From: Paraglaciecola sp. L1A13
GTDB lineage: Bacteria > Pseudomonadota > Gammaproteobacteria > Enterobacterales > Alteromonadaceae
Assembly (NCBI RefSeq): GCF_009796745.1
Contig: NZ_CP047024.1
Coordinates: 2,046,001 to 2,110,000 of the forward strand
Reading direction: 5' to 3'
DNA: 64,000 nucleotides
Below are positions 46,531-60,013 of the stretch, one piece after another. Every line of letters starts with the position of its first letter. The first letter of the stretch is position 1. The translations under genes were made by a program, and so were the position numbers. The notes beneath the pieces were generated by a model, which was not told the origin of the DNA, searched no databases, and saw only the letters and a program-made list of their open reading frames with translations.

Positions 46531-48447
46531 ATGCCCATTATTACACTCCCAGACGGCAGTCAACGCCAATTCGATAACGCTGTTTCAGTACTAGATGTAG
46601 CAAATGATATTGGCCCTGGTTTAGCCAAAGCGACCATCGCTGGTAAAGTAGACGGTGTTCGTGTTGATGCTTGTGACCTGATTGAACAAGATGCGAAGCT
46701 ACAAATTATCACAGCTAAAGACGATGATGGTTTAGAAATTATTCGCCATTCATGTGCGCATTTAATCGGTCACGCCATTAAACAGTTATGGCCGGATGTA
46801 AAAATGGCAATTGGTCCTACGATTGATAACGGTTTTTATTATGATATCGATATGGAGCATTCGCTAAACGACGACGACCTAGTCAAACTAGAAAAACGCA
46901 TGCTTGAATTGGCAAAAACTAATTATGAAGTAGTGAAAAAAGTCGTTAGTTGGCAAGAGGCACGCGATACCTTCGAAGCGCGTGGCGAAGGTTATAAGCT
47001 GCAAATTCTAGATGAAAACATCCCGAAAGATGCGACCCCAGCTTTGTATCATCATGATGAGTACATTGATATGTGTCGTGGTCCTCATGTGCCTAACATG
47101 CGTTTCTGTCAGCATTTCAAATTAATGAAAGTGGCAGGGGCTTATTGGCGTGGTAATAGCGACAACAAAATGTTGCAACGTATTTATGGCACCGCATGGG
47201 CTGACAAAAAACAACTTAAAGCGTATTTGAATCGCTTAGAAGAAGCAGAGAAGCGCGATCACCGTAAAATAGGTAAAGCGTTAGATTTATTTCATTGGCA
47301 AGAAGAAGCCCCGGGCATGGTATTTTGGCATAACGACGGTTGGACTATTTACACCCAACTTGAAAAATTTATGCGAGAGCGGTTAGGGGATTATGACTAC
47401 GATGAGGTGAAAGGCCCATTAATGATGGATCGCTCGTTGTGGGAAAAATCAGGCCATTGGGAAAAATACGCTGAGAATATGTTCACCACTGAATCAGAAA
47501 AGCGTGAATATGCTATTAAACCAATGAACTGCCCTGGTCACGTGCAAATTTTCAATCAAGGATTGAAGTCTTACCGTGATTTACCTTTGCGTATGGCTGA
47601 ATTTGGGTGTTGCCATCGCAATGAGCCATCAGGCGCATTGCATGGTTTAATGCGTGTACGTGGTTTCACGCAAGATGATGCGCATATTTTCTGTACTGAA
47701 GAGCAAATTCTTGCTGAAGTGAGTGGTTGTATTAAAATGGTGTACGAAACGTATCGTACATTCGGTTTTGAGAAAATTGTGGTTAAGTTATCTACTCGAC
47801 CTGAAAAGCGTGTTGGATCAGACGCGATTTGGGACAAATCGGAAGCTGCGTTAGCTGAAGCACTTAAAGCCAACAACGTTGAGTTTGACTATCAGCCAGG
47901 CGAAGGTGCGTTCTACGGACCCAAAATTGAATTTACTTTGCATGATTGCTTAGATCGCGCGTGGCAATGTGGTACTGTACAGCTCGATTTTTCAATGCCA
48001 GAGCGTTTAGGTTCAACTTATGTTGCCGAAAATGGTGAACGTAAAGTCCCGGTGATGATTCACCGAGCTATTTTGGGTTCACTTGAGCGTTTTATTGGAA
48101 TTTTAACTGAAGAGTATGCGGGTTCATTCCCACTTTGGTTAGCGCCGACACAGGCGGTTGTTATGAATATTACTGACAATCAGAGTGAATATGCGCAAAA
48201 AGTAGTCAAAAAACTAAAAGAAAATGGATTTAGAGCCAAGTCAGACTTGAGAAATGAGAAGATAGGCTTTAAAATCCGCGAGCACACGCTTAGGCGTGTC
48301 CCGTATTTGCTTGTTGTCGGTGATAAAGAAATAGAAGCTGGTGAAATAGCAGTACGTTCACGCAAAGGCGATGATCTAGGTAAGATGTCTGTCGATGCTT
48401 TCATTGAATTGGCTTGTGAACAGATCAAAAACAAACAAATTCAGTAA
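46531..48447 (+). CDS. thrS: Threonyl-tRNA synthetase
   Basis: A 638-residue class II synthetase. TGS domain at the start ([28 protein letters not shown]), the editing domain ('[33 protein letters not shown]'), class II motifs ('[11 protein letters not shown]', '[30 protein letters not shown]'-type sequence) and a C-terminal anticodon-binding domain. SD AAGGA sits five bases before the ATG at 46531; the longer frame from 46486 runs through the operator hairpin and is rejected. It leads the operon to infC-rpmI-rplT. The leader suggests translational autorepression. Confidence 0.97.
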   Translation: MPIITLPDGSQRQFDNAVSVLDVANDIGPGLAKATIAGKVDGVRVDACDLIEQDAKLQIITAKDDDGLEIIRHSCAHLIGHAIKQLWPDVKMAIGPTIDNGFYYDIDMEHSLNDDDLVKLEKRMLELAKTNYEVVKKVVSWQEARDTFEARGEGYKLQILDENIPKDATPALYHHDEYIDMCRGPHVPNMRFCQHFKLMKVAGAYWRGNSDNKMLQRIYGTAWADKKQLKAYLNRLEEAEKRDHRKIGKALDLFHWQEEAPGMVFWHNDGWTIYTQLEKFMRERLGDYDYDEVKGPLMMDRSLWEKSGHWEKYAENMFTTESEKREYAIKPMNCPGHVQIFNQGLKSYRDLPLRMAEFGCCHRNEPSGALHGLMRVRGFTQDDAHIFCTEEQILAEVSGCIKMVYETYRTFGFEKIVVKLSTRPEKRVGSDAIWDKSEAALAEALKANNVEFDYQPGEGAFYGPKIEFTLHDCLDRAWQCGTVQLDFSMPERLGSTYVAENGERKVPVMIHRAILGSLERFIGILTEEYAGSFPLWLAPTQAVVMNITDNQSEYAQKVVKKLKENGFRAKSDLRNEKIGFKIREHTLRRVPYLLVVGDKEIEAGEIAVRSRKGDDLGKMSVDAFIELACEQIKNKQIQ

Positions 48448-48467
48448 ATTTCGTGGAGGAATAACAT

Positions 48468-49010
48468 ATTAAAGGCGCTAACATTAAGGCTAAAGATTCG
48501 GGTAAAGCTCGAATTAACGAAGAAATTACATTAAATGAAGTTCGTTTGGTTGGAAAGGATGGAGAGCAGATTGGCGTTGTATCAATCACTGAAGCTCTCG
48601 AATTGGCTGAGCAAAATAGTTTAGATTTGGTTGAAATTAGCCCTAATGCTGAGCCGCCTGTATGTAAGGTAATGGATTACGGAAAATTCATCTTCGAAAA
48701 GAGTAAAGCTCAGAAAGAGCAGAAAAAGAAACAAAAGCAAATTCAGGTCAAGGAGATTAAATTTCGCCCTGGCACTGATGAAGGCGATTACCAGGTAAAA
48801 CTGCGCAACCTGCGTCGCTTTCTAGACGGTGGTGATAAGGCTAAAGTAACGATACGCTTCCGCGGTCGTGAAATGGCTCATCAAGAGATCGGTATTGCTC
48901 TTCTTAATCGTGTTAAAACCGATTTAGAAGACATTGCTAACTGCGAGTCCTTCCCTAATAGGGTTGAAGGCCGTCAGATGATCATGGTGCTCGCCCCAAT
49001 TAAGAAGTAA
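48468..49010 (+). CDS. infC: Translation initiation factor IF-3, ATT start
   Basis: A 180-residue IF-3. The start is ATT at 48468: GGAGG lies eight bases upstream, and the frame from there encodes the expected N-terminus ([27 protein letters not shown]). No ATG fits, and the first TTG would delete 26 conserved residues. A non-AUG start is the known basis of IF-3 autoregulation in E. coli, which uses AUU too. Both domains are intact ('[21 protein letters not shown]', '[12 protein letters not shown]'). Confidence 0.96.
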   Translation: MKGANIKAKDSGKARINEEITLNEVRLVGKDGEQIGVVSITEALELAEQNSLDLVEISPNAEPPVCKVMDYGKFIFEKSKAQKEQKKKQKQIQVKEIKFRPGTDEGDYQVKLRNLRRFLDGGDKAKVTIRFRGREMAHQEIGIALLNRVKTDLEDIANCESFPNRVEGRQMIMVLAPIKK

Positions 49011-49126
49011 TTAAGGTCTACAAGTAGACAGGGCACTGCACCCTTGCTCACCTTATTACACACTATGTAACTACGACTTACTGTTCTGCAAAGCAGTTTA
49101 GTCATTAACAATGCGGAGTTTTAGCA

Positions 49127-49324
49127 ATGCCTAAAATGAAAACAAACCGTGGAGCTGCCAAGCGTTTTAGAAAAACCGCTTCAGGTCGTTTCAAAAGCAA
49201 GCAGTCTCACTTGCGTCATATTTTGACTAAAAAGAGCTCTAAGCGTAAACGTCACCTTCGTGGCAAGAAATTGGTCCATGTAGCTGACACAGCGTTGATT
49301 CAACGCATGTTACCTTACGTTTAA
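49127..49324 (+). CDS. rpmI: 50S ribosomal protein L35
   Basis: A 65-residue basic protein: '[23 protein letters not shown]' and '[15 protein letters not shown]' are diagnostic for bL35. SD GCGGAG precedes the ATG. The 116-base gap after infC is the place where L20 binds leader RNA to repress rpmI-rplT translation in E. coli; I did not fold it. It is followed by rplT after 15 bases. Confidence 0.97.
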   Translation: MPKMKTNRGAAKRFRKTASGRFKSKQSHLRHILTKKSSKRKRHLRGKKLVHVADTALIQRMLPYV

Positions 49325-49339
49325 GAGAGGAGTTAAAAA

Positions 49340-49696
49340 ATGGCAAGAGTAAAACGTGGTGTTGTTGCACGTGCCCGTCATAAAAAGGTACTAAAGCAAG
49401 CCAAAGGTTATTACGGAGCTCGTAGTCGAGTTTATCGCGTTGCTGTTCAGGCAGTAACGAAAGCTGGTCAATATGCTTACCGTGACCGTCGTCAAAAGAA
49501 ACGTCAATTCCGTCAATTGTGGATTGCCCGTATCAATGCTGCGGCTCGTCAAAATGGTATGTCTTACAGCCGTTTCATTAACGGTCTTAAGAAGGCGTCT
49601 GTTGAAATCGATCGTAAGATTTTGGCTGACATCGCAGTACATGACAAAAACGCATTTAGCGCATTAGTAAATGCCGCTAAAGGTGCATTAGCTTAA
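49340..49696 (+). CDS. rplT: 50S ribosomal protein L20
   Basis: A 118-residue protein: '[35 protein letters not shown]' and '[36 protein letters not shown]' identify bL20. The long basic N-terminus inserts into 23S rRNA, and the C-terminal domain is the part that represses its own mRNA in E. coli. SD AGAGGAG precedes the ATG. A terminator follows, ending the thrS operon. Confidence 0.98.
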   Translation: MARVKRGVVARARHKKVLKQAKGYYGARSRVYRVAVQAVTKAGQYAYRDRRQKKRQFRQLWIARINAAARQNGMSYSRFINGLKKASVEIDRKILADIAVHDKNAFSALVNAAKGALA

Positions 49697-49730
49697 TTAA
49701 TTAACAATTAAGTTTAAGTTCTTTCGAAGA

Positions 49731-49760
49731 ACGGCGAGCGGGAAGCTCGCCGTTTTTTTT
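49731..49760 (+). terminator. Rho-independent terminator after rplT
   Basis: ACGGCGAGC and GCTCGCCGT form a perfect 9-bp stem with loop GGGAA, followed by eight T. It ends the thrS-infC-rpmI-rplT unit, so pheST probably has its own promoter. Confidence 0.92.
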
Positions 49761-51035
<1,275 letters not shown>

Positions 51036-51047
51036 GGGCAAGATAGT

Positions 51048-53435
51048 ATGAAATTCAGTGAAAAATGGCTTCGAGAGTGGGTGAATCCTGACATCTCAAC
51101 TGAGCAACTTGCAGAACAGATTACCATGGCTGGCCTTGAAGTTGATGGGGTTGAACCCGTTGCTGGCGATTTTAGTGGTGTGGTTATCGGCGAAGTCGTC
51201 GAATGCGGTCAACACCCTGATGCAGATAAACTGCAAGTAACCAAAATCAATGTCGGTGAAGATGAGCTACTCGATATTGTCTGTGGCGCACCGAATTGTC
51301 GCCAGGGGATCAAAGTTGCCGTGGCTAAAGTTGGGGCAGTCCTACCAGGCAACTTTAAAATTAAAAAAGCAAAGTTACGTGGCCAGCCTTCCTTTGGCAT
51401 GTTGTGTAGCTTCTCTGAGTTGGGTATTTCTGACGATCACGATGGAATTTTAGAATTACCAACCGACGCTCCGATTGGTGAAGATATTCGCGAATATTTA
51501 CATCTAAATGACGTTACGATCGAAGTAGATTTAACGCCAAATCGCGCTGATTGTTTGGGCATGCGTGGTTTAGCCCGCGAAGTTGGCGTGTTAAATAAAA
51601 GTAATGTTGATATGCCTGTTTATCCAGATGTGGTCGCGACCATTGATGATACTAGAGCGATAACATTAGAGGCTCCTCAAGCCTGTCCACGTTACCTAGG
51701 CAGAGTGATAAAGAACATTGATGTAAGTGCAACGTCTCCGTTGTGGCTACAAGAGAAGCTTCGTCGAAGTGGTGTGCGCAGTATCGATGCTGTAGTGGAT
51801 ATCACTAATTTTGTTTTGCTTGAACTTGGTCACCCTATGCACGCGTTTGATAATGATACGTTAACTGGTGATATAGCTGTGCGTATGGCAAATCAAGACG
51901 AAGAGCTTGTTTTGCTAGATGAAGCGAAAGTGAAATTAAATAGCAATACGTTAGTTATCGCGGATCAAAATAAAGCCTTGGCCATTGCAGGCATATTTGG
52001 TGGATTAGATTCAGGCGTGACCTCAAAAAGTAAAAATATCTTTCTAGAAAGCGCTTTCTTTGCACCAGATGCGATTATGGGTAAGGCCCGACAATATGGC
52101 TTACATACTGACGCTTCTCATCGCTATGAGCGAGGTGTTGACCCGCAAATGCAACGGCAAGCGATGGAAAGAGCAACCGCATTGTTACTTGATATTGTCG
52201 GCGGCGAAGCAGGGCCTGTTATAGAAGCTATGGATGATGAATTCATCCCACCGGTTAAAGATGTAGTGCTACGAGCTGAACGTCTTGCGCGCGTTTTAGG
52301 TATCGAGATTGAAGCAAATGTTGTTGTTGATATTTTAGATCGTTTGGGGCTTTCGACCGATGAATCAAATGGTCAATGGCAAGTGAGTGTGCCTGCTTAT
52401 CGCTTTGATATTTCAATCGAAGAAGACTTGATCGAAGAAATTGCTCGCGTTTATGGTTATAACAATATTCCTAATTTGGCACCCAATGCTGAATTGCGTA
52501 TGTCTGCCCGTAAAGAGCAAGCGCTTGATGTAAATGAATTAAAACTCACATTAATCAACCGAGAATACCAAGAAGCGATCACTTATTCGTTTGTTGATCC
52601 TAAAGTACAGAGTAAGTTGTATCCTGAGATTGATGCAATCGTGCTACCGCACCCTATATCTGCGGATATGTCAGCAATGCGTGTTAGCCAATGGACTGGT
52701 TTACTACAAGCTGTGTCTTACAACCAGAAACGTCAGCAAAGTCGCGTTCGATTATTTGAGTCAGGTTTACGGTTTATACCGGATACCACTGAAAAAATGG
52801 GCGTTCGTCAAGAATTAGTTTTTTCTGGCGTGATTGCTGGTAACGTACATGAAGCGCATTGGGATCGAACTGACAAGCAAGTCGATTTTTTCGATGCTAA
52901 AGCTGATGTTGAAGTATTGCTGAGCCAAGTAGCACCTATCGAAACATTTCGTTTTGAAACGACCGAGCACAGTGCATTGCATCCTGGGCAAAGTGCGGCT
53001 ATTTTTCGTGGTGATACCCTCATTGGTTTACTCGGGGCCGTTCATCCTAAGTTCGAAAAATTACTGGGCTTAAATGGCCGTGTATTTGTTTTTGAATTGG
53101 AAATTGCAGGTTTTGGGGATAAAAAACTACCTGAAGCGAAAGAAATTTCAAAATTTCCTGCAAATCGACGTGACATTGCAATCGTAGTAGACGATGATAA
53201 AGTTGTTGGTGAAATATTAGATTGCATCCAAAAATTTGGCGCAAATCAATTAGTTGGCCTAAACTTGTTCGACATCTATCAGGGTAAAGGCATCGAGCCA
53301 GGATTTAAGAGTTTGGCAATTTCATTGACTTTACAAGATATGACTAGAACGCTTGAAGAAGCAGAAATTCAAGCCGCGGTCGATGGTATTCTGGCTAAGT
53401 TGTCAGAGCAATTTGGGGCTACATTGAGGGATTGA
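51048..53435 (+). CDS. pheT: Phenylalanyl-tRNA synthetase beta subunit
   Basis: A 795-residue subunit. An EMAP/tRNA-binding domain ('[27 protein letters not shown]', about 45-150), the B3/B4 editing region, a B5 domain, a catalytic-like core (about 480-680) and a C-terminal anticodon-binding FDX-ACB domain ('[16 protein letters not shown]', about 700-795) lie in order. The length is normal. It ends six bases before ihfA starts, so these genes are one transcript, as in E. coli. Confidence 0.98.
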   Translation: MKFSEKWLREWVNPDISTEQLAEQITMAGLEVDGVEPVAGDFSGVVIGEVVECGQHPDADKLQVTKINVGEDELLDIVCGAPNCRQGIKVAVAKVGAVLPGNFKIKKAKLRGQPSFGMLCSFSELGISDDHDGILELPTDAPIGEDIREYLHLNDVTIEVDLTPNRADCLGMRGLAREVGVLNKSNVDMPVYPDVVATIDDTRAITLEAPQACPRYLGRVIKNIDVSATSPLWLQEKLRRSGVRSIDAVVDITNFVLLELGHPMHAFDNDTLTGDIAVRMANQDEELVLLDEAKVKLNSNTLVIADQNKALAIAGIFGGLDSGVTSKSKNIFLESAFFAPDAIMGKARQYGLHTDASHRYERGVDPQMQRQAMERATALLLDIVGGEAGPVIEAMDDEFIPPVKDVVLRAERLARVLGIEIEANVVVDILDRLGLSTDESNGQWQVSVPAYRFDISIEEDLIEEIARVYGYNNIPNLAPNAELRMSARKEQALDVNELKLTLINREYQEAITYSFVDPKVQSKLYPEIDAIVLPHPISADMSAMRVSQWTGLLQAVSYNQKRQQSRVRLFESGLRFIPDTTEKMGVRQELVFSGVIAGNVHEAHWDRTDKQVDFFDAKADVEVLLSQVAPIETFRFETTEHSALHPGQSAAIFRGDTLIGLLGAVHPKFEKLLGLNGRVFVFELEIAGFGDKKLPEAKEISKFPANRRDIAIVVDDDKVVGEILDCIQKFGANQLVGLNLFDIYQGKGIEPGFKSLAISLTLQDMTRTLEEAEIQAAVDGILAKLSEQFGATLRD

Positions 53436-53440
53436 CGGAT

Positions 53441-53737
53441 ATGGCGTTAACCAAAGCCGAAATGGCGGAACATTTATTTGAAAAGCTAGGCATGAACAAG
53501 AGAGATGCCAAGGATCTTGTTGAAGCATTTTTCGAAGAGGTCCGCGAGGCATTAGAATCAGGTGAGCAAGTTAAGCTATCTGGTTTTGGTAACTTTGATT
53601 TACGACTCAAGAGTGAAAGACCTGGGCGTAATCCTAAAACGGGCGAAGATATCCCCATTAAGGCAAGACGTGTAGTAACGTTTCGACCGGGGCAAAAACT
53701 TAAGAGCCGCGTTGAGAATACTGAACCTACCGAATAA
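53441..53737 (+). CDS. ihfA: Integration host factor alpha subunit
   Basis: A 98-residue DNA-bending protein: '[55 protein letters not shown]' and the flexible arm '[29 protein letters not shown]' with the intercalating Pro are present. The ATG at 53441 replaces the longer TTG frame (53432). IHF bends DNA for transcription, replication and recombination. It closes the pheST unit and is followed by a strong terminator. Confidence 0.97.
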   Translation: MALTKAEMAEHLFEKLGMNKRDAKDLVEAFFEEVREALESGEQVKLSGFGNFDLRLKSERPGRNPKTGEDIPIKARRVVTFRPGQKLKSRVENTEPTE

Positions 53738-53758
53738 TTAGGCTGGTTTTTGATAATT

Positions 53759-53793
53759 AATCCGCTGACTATTTACGAGTCAGCGGATTTTTT
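53759..53793 (+). terminator. Rho-independent terminator after ihfA
   Basis: AATCCGCTGACT and AGTCAGCGGATT form a perfect 12-bp stem with a 7-base loop, followed by a T-run. Confidence 0.93.
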
Positions 53794-53983
53794 GTGTCTG
53801 CAATTTAGTCTTGAACAAAATTACTTTTATTATGTGCCCATTTCATTCGAGTGTAGGTATTAATGAGTAGTGCTTGTCACGACGGTAAATATCGAATAAA
53901 CGCTTATTTGACGAATACGGCCTAGGCGATATCGATGATTAGCGTTTAAATAATGGGCATTTAAAAACTTATGATATACGATA

Positions 53984-54894
53984 AAGTGACCCCAAACAGT
54001 TAGACATTCCAATTACTGGGGCTCTTTTTATCTCCAAATATCACAAGCATTTAAGCTAACACTAGCGAAGTCTGCTCATCAAGTCAGTTCGAGAAAGCTT
54101 AGCCGTTGATTTGTAGTTCCATAAGTCAAATTGGCTCTTGATCATCGGTTTATTCGCTGCACGATTTAGATATTCTTCTTTAAGCTGAGTGTCCGTTTAG
54201 CGCAAGCTTTAAACGCAACGTATTGACGACTATGAACCTACACGGTTGGCCGTTCGAAGTTACCAGCGGCAAAGGACTAGCTTGTGCCGAAATAAAAGGT
54301 AGGGCGCAAACGGTACAAATCTCACAAAGGCGAGGCAGGCAAAATAGCACCTGACTTAGTACAAAAAAGGTTTACCGCTGATAAGCCAAATCAAACCTGG
54401 GTCATTGCTGTGACCGAATTTAAGGTCGGTGACCAGAAGGGCTACTTATCACCTATCATCGACCATTTTTAATGGAGAAGTGATAAGTTATGAGGTACGT
54501 AAATTCTTCAAGTTATCACCCGTAACAGACATGCTGATAAACGCTACTGCAAAACTCGGCAAGCCGGTTGTTCATTCTGACCAAGGTTGGCAATATCGAA
54601 ACAGGCCGTATCAACAGCACTTAAAAAATAATGGATTACCTCAGAGCATGTCGAGAAAAGGAAACTGCTTGGATAACGCAGTGGCTGAATACTTCTTCGG
54701 TATACTGAAAACAGAAATGTACCATAATGCAGAATTTAAAAATGCTGATGAACTCATTGAAAACATCAAAGAGTACATTGATTATTACCATAACAAACGT
54801 TTAAAACTGAAACTAAAAGGCCTGCGTTAGATTCAATGTCAAAATCAGGCTTTGATAGCAGCTTAGAAATGAGCCCAACTTTATGGGCTCACTT
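53984..54894 (+). mobile_element. Remnant of an IS3-family insertion sequence
   Basis: About 0.9 kb, shorter than the usual 1.2-1.4 kb. The left end AAGTGACCCCAAACAGTTAG and the inverted right end (AAGTGAGCCCATAAAGTTGG, minus strand, from 54894) match at about 80% of positions, as expected of decayed terminal repeats. The OrfA part is unrecognisable and OrfB is broken. It lies between ihfA and the RRM gene and disrupts nothing obvious. Confidence 0.7.
54296..54830 (+). pseudogene. IS3-family transposase (OrfB) pseudogene
   Basis: Frame 1 reads 'KRYKSHKGEAGKIAPDLVQKRFTADKPNQTWVIAVTEFKVGDQKGYLSPIIDHF' and then stops at 54470; frame 2 continues with 'NGEVISYEV ... PVVHSDQGWQY ... DNAVAEYFFGILKTEM'. 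The join is a T-run (54466-54470), so one extra T explains the frameshift. In addition the first catalytic Asp of the rve domain is lost: the usual TDVTEF is AVTEF here. The second Asp and the Glu remain. The C-terminus is also cut short (KLKGLR). The transposase is dead. Confidence 0.85.
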
Positions 54895-54942
54895 CAATTA
54901 AGCGGTTTTTATGGCGAACGGAGCGTAATTTGTAGCGAATAT

Positions 54943-55212
54943 TTATTCGCTTGGTTTATCTTTGTTTTCAACTTTTTCGTCGGCTTTTTTAACGCGAATT
55001 TTATTTGCGCCTAAGGTATGGCTGTTTAAGTTAATAGTCGCGGCTTTTGCATCGCCAATTTTTGGCATTTCAACAAAGCCAAAGCCCTTTGAGCTTTTAG
55101 TGGCAGGGTCTTGTACGATAGTGCATGACTGCACAACACCATAGCCTTCAAATAAAGTGCGTAGTTCGTCTTCAGTGGTCGCTCTATCAAGGTTGCGGAT
55201 CAATAATTTCAT
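54943..55212 (-). CDS. RRM-type RNA-binding protein
   Basis: An 89-residue single-RRM protein. RNP2 is 'KLLIRNL' and RNP1 is 'KGFGFVEM', with the basic tail 'RVKKADEKVENKDKPSE'. Such small RRM proteins are often cold-induced in marine gammaproteobacteria. The ATG at 55212 has SD AAAGG seven bases upstream; the start at 55227 would put five extra residues over the SD. It is monocistronic. Confidence 0.85.
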   Translation of the reverse strand: MKLLIRNLDRATTEDELRTLFEGYGVVQSCTIVQDPATKSSKGFGFVEMPKIGDAKAATINLNSHTLGANKIRVKKADEKVENKDKPSE

Positions 55213-55227
55213 AGTAGTGCCTTTCAA

Positions 55228-55825
55228 AAAATATAATGCCTATATGGTAACAGCCTTTCAGCTGCATCCGTATGTGTTAATTGTGCCAAAGTACTTATGC
55301 GCTAGAACGTGATGAACGCCCGAGAGATCGTTTTATTTTGCTAAAACGGCTATTCCAACTCCGAGCACTCATGCCATCTTTAAGGATTAAGCAATTTTTT
55401 TCAAAAAATTTAACCACAGGTAGTGAGATAACCATGCTATTTAATTCCTCTATGCGCAATAAATAAAGGCTAGAATTTTATATTCTTGATAATAAAACTT
55501 GTCGCTAAATGTTGTTAACGTGATCTGTTTTTTTGTTTTCTTTAAAATTAATTTTACCGTATTTTACCGTATTTTACCGTATTTTACCGTATTTTACCGT
55601 ATTTTACCGTATTTTAGCGGTGTTATTTATATCTTTTGCGCTTTTATTGCTTCATTTCAATCTATTTTGTATTTTTATGATTACTCTTATTTTCGTAGAA
55701 AACGAAATCGGGGTGTAGGCAGGTTTAGAATGAATTTAAGGTTTGTTATGCACAGCAATTAATGAATAAGTCAGGTAAAAAAAGGGGCTAGTATTTTCAA
55801 ATTTGTTGACTTAATATCCGCATTC
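55228..55825. other. 598-base gap between RRM gene and thiC riboswitch
   Basis: AT-rich. It holds a 10-bp tandem repeat (55551-55620). The frames of 61-87 codons that cross the repeat give only a repeated Tyr-Arg-Ile-Leu-Pro-Tyr-Phe-Thr-Val-Phe pattern and are not accepted as genes. Confidence 0.5.
55551..55620. repeat. 10-bp tandem repeat (ATTTTACCGT), six exact copies plus one degenerate
   Basis: Six perfect copies at 55551-55610 and a seventh (ATTTTAGCGG) at 55611-55620. The 10-base period equals about one helical turn, so it would place A/T steps in phase. It ends 206 bases upstream of the TPP riboswitch. Confidence 0.95.
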
Positions 55826-57862
<2,037 letters not shown>

Positions 57863-57867
57863 CGTCA

Positions 57868-59016
57868 GTGACAGTAAAACGCATTGCGATAGTTGGGGCA
57901 GGGATCATGGGCCGCATGCTGGCGTGGCAATTATTGAATTACGCTAAGTCAGCAGTGGCAATCACCCTGTATGATAAAGACCCAATGCACGTTGGAGGGG
58001 CAGCGGCTTACACCGCGGCAGGGATGCTGTCACCCTATAGCGAACTAGAAAGTGCCGAACATAGCGTGTTTCACATGGGGCTAGCGTCATTAACACGCTG
58101 GCCTGCGGTGACCGAAAGTTTATCTAAGCAGAGAAACACGCCGGTTGCGCTATTTTCTAGTGGCACGGTGGTCGTCGCACATCAACAAGATCAGGCGGAC
58201 TTTCAGCGTTTTCATCAGCAGGTAAAAACGAAACTACCGGACCGTTACCGTGATGAAATGGGGCAGCACATGCAGTTATTGAATCAAGCTGCCCTAAGTC
58301 AACTTGTTCCGCAATTAGCTACCCGCTTTAACCATGGCCTGCATTTACCCAATGAAGCCTGGTTAGATAGCGCGCAGGTAATGTTGGCGTTTAATGAATA
58401 TTTGCTAAATGCAGACGTTAAATGGCAGGAAAACTGTGCGGTTAGTCATATTGAACATTGTATTCAAGCTGATCAGCGGTTAGGCGCAGCCGTATGCTTG
58501 GCATCGGGTAAACAGATGTTTGATCACGTCATAGATTGCCGAGGTCTAGGTGCAAAGCGAGACGTGCAAGGTTTGCGCGGAGTGCGCGGTGAGGTGATCA
58601 CTTTGCATGCACCGCAAGTCGAGCTTAAACACGCTGTTAGACTGATGCACCCGAGGTACAAGTTGTATATTGCGCCGCGCAGGGACCATCATTTTGTGAT
58701 TGGGGCTAGTCAAATTGAAAGCGAAGATAACGGACCACTCAGCGTGCGCTCCGCTCTTGAGCTGTTGTCGGCTGCTTACTCAATCGACCCCGGCTTTGGT
58801 GAAGCTCAAATCGTTAAACTGGCGACGAATTGCCGCCCGGCGTTTAGCGATAACCTACCTAAAATCATCTGTGATCAGCAGATCATGCGCATAAATGGAC
58901 TATTTCGCCATGGCTATTTATTGGCGCCTATCATCGCCGAACAGGCCTGTGAACGGCTGTTTAATACGGATTATAAATCGCCCTTTAGTAAGCTAATACA
59001 GGAGGTTAGATGTTAA
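57868..59016 (+). CDS. thiO: FAD-dependent glycine oxidase ThiO
   Basis: A 382-residue DAO-family flavoprotein. The FAD motif is 'IAIVGAGIMGRMLAWQLL' (GxGxxG), followed by 'AGMLSP' and a C-terminal 'MRINGLFRHGYLLAPIIAE' (FAD closing motif). It oxidises glycine to the imine used for the thiazole, with oxygen, replacing the anaerobic ThiH. The GTG start at 57868 lies five bases after the thiC stop. It overlaps thiS by seven bases. No thiH is present, fitting an aerobic thiazole route. Confidence 0.88.
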   Translation: MTVKRIAIVGAGIMGRMLAWQLLNYAKSAVAITLYDKDPMHVGGAAAYTAAGMLSPYSELESAEHSVFHMGLASLTRWPAVTESLSKQRNTPVALFSSGTVVVAHQQDQADFQRFHQQVKTKLPDRYRDEMGQHMQLLNQAALSQLVPQLATRFNHGLHLPNEAWLDSAQVMLAFNEYLLNADVKWQENCAVSHIEHCIQADQRLGAAVCLASGKQMFDHVIDCRGLGAKRDVQGLRGVRGEVITLHAPQVELKHAVRLMHPRYKLYIAPRRDHHFVIGASQIESEDNGPLSVRSALELLSAAYSIDPGFGEAQIVKLATNCRPAFSDNLPKIICDQQIMRINGLFRHGYLLAPIIAEQACERLFNTDYKSPFSKLIQEVRC

Positions 59017-59207
59017 CCATACTATTTAACGGTGAACCCTATGAGGTTAAAAACGCTGCATTACAAAAGGCATTAATTGAGTTAAATGCCCCAGACCTAT
59101 GCGCGGTAGCGGTGAATGGTCAGTTTGTGCCCAAAGCAGAGCACGAAAATGTCCTGTTAAGGGATCAAGACACCCTTGATGCATTCACGCCCATGCAAGG
59201 AGGTTAA
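59010..59207 (+). CDS. thiS: Sulfur carrier protein ThiS
   Basis: A 65-residue ubiquitin-like protein ending in Gly-Gly ('TPMQGG'), the site of adenylation and thiocarboxylation by ThiF. The core '[22 protein letters not shown]' and '[34 protein letters not shown]' is intact. It overlaps thiO by seven bases and is two bases from thiG. Confidence 0.95.
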   Translation: MLTILFNGEPYEVKNAALQKALIELNAPDLCAVAVNGQFVPKAEHENVLLRDQDTLDAFTPMQGG

Positions 59208-59209
59208 TC

Positions 59210-60013
59210 ATGAGTTGGCAACTTGATGATGTGATGCTTAAAAGTCGGTTTTTAATTGGCTCGTCTTTGTACCCGTCGCCTTACATTATGAGCCAAGCTA
59301 TCAAGGCAGCAGCTTCCGAGGTGGTGACCGTATCACTTCGTCGTCAATCACCTGAACATAAAGGCGGCAATGAATTTTGGCAGCATATTGAACGCTTGAA
59401 CTGCCATGTATTACCCAATACCGCAGGCTGCTACAGCGTCAAAGATGCCATTAATACCGCTAATATGGCCCGAGAGTTATTTGCGACGAATTGGATAAAG
59501 CTTGAGGTACTAGGAGATGAGTACAATCTACAGCCTGATCCATTTGCGCTGCTAGAGGCAACCAAAGAATTAATTTCTCAGGGCTTTCAAGTGTTCCCTT
59601 ATGCTACAGATGATCTTGTGCTCGCTGAGCGCTTAGTGACAGCGGGTTGCAAAATAGTTATGCCCTGGGGAGCACCAATCGGCACGGGCAGGGGCTTGAT
59701 GAATCCCTATGCCCTAAAAACACTTCGAGCAAGATTACCTGATACTATTTTGATTGTTGATGCCGGACTCGGTGTGCCGTCTCATGCGGCACAAGCCATG
59801 GAAATGGGCTTTGATGGCGTGTTATTAAATACAGCGGTTGCCGAGGCGAGTGATCCTATTCTTATGGCCAGTGCGTTTCGTGACGCGATTGTTGCGGGTC
59901 GTTCTGGTTTTGAGGCAGGGATGATGCAACAACGGGATTTAGCGAAACCCAGCACGCCAGTGTTAGGTACGCCTTTTTGGCATCAAGCGCTTTCAACACA
60001 TGAGGGGCGATAG
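59210..60013 (+). CDS. thiG: Thiazole synthase ThiG
   Basis: A 267-residue TIM barrel that forms thiazole phosphate from DXP, glycine imine and ThiS-thiocarboxylate. The DXP-binding Lys is in '[17 protein letters not shown]' and the phosphate loop is '[17 protein letters not shown]', plus '[28 protein letters not shown]'. The length is normal. Two bases after thiS; the SD AGGAGG overlaps the end of thiS. Confidence 0.97.
   Translation: MSWQLDDVMLKSRFLIGSSLYPSPYIMSQAIKAAASEVVTVSLRRQSPEHKGGNEFWQHIERLNCHVLPNTAGCYSVKDAINTANMARELFATNWIKLEVLGDEYNLQPDPFALLEATKELISQGFQVFPYATDDLVLAERLVTAGCKIVMPWGAPIGTGRGLMNPYALKTLRARLPDTILIVDAGLGVPSHAAQAMEMGFDGVLLNTAVAEASDPILMASAFRDAIVAGRSGFEAGMMQQRDLAKPSTPVLGTPFWHQALSTHEGR

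Noticed and set aside
53432..53440. TTG start for ihfA three codons upstream.
   Set aside because: IHF-alpha proteins begin at MALTKAEM, and ATG 53441 has acceptable SD spacing.
55499..55762. 87-codon plus-strand frame through the 10-bp repeats as a repeat protein.
   Set aside because: The repeated ten-residue pattern follows automatically from the DNA repeat, and no SD or other protein-like feature is present.
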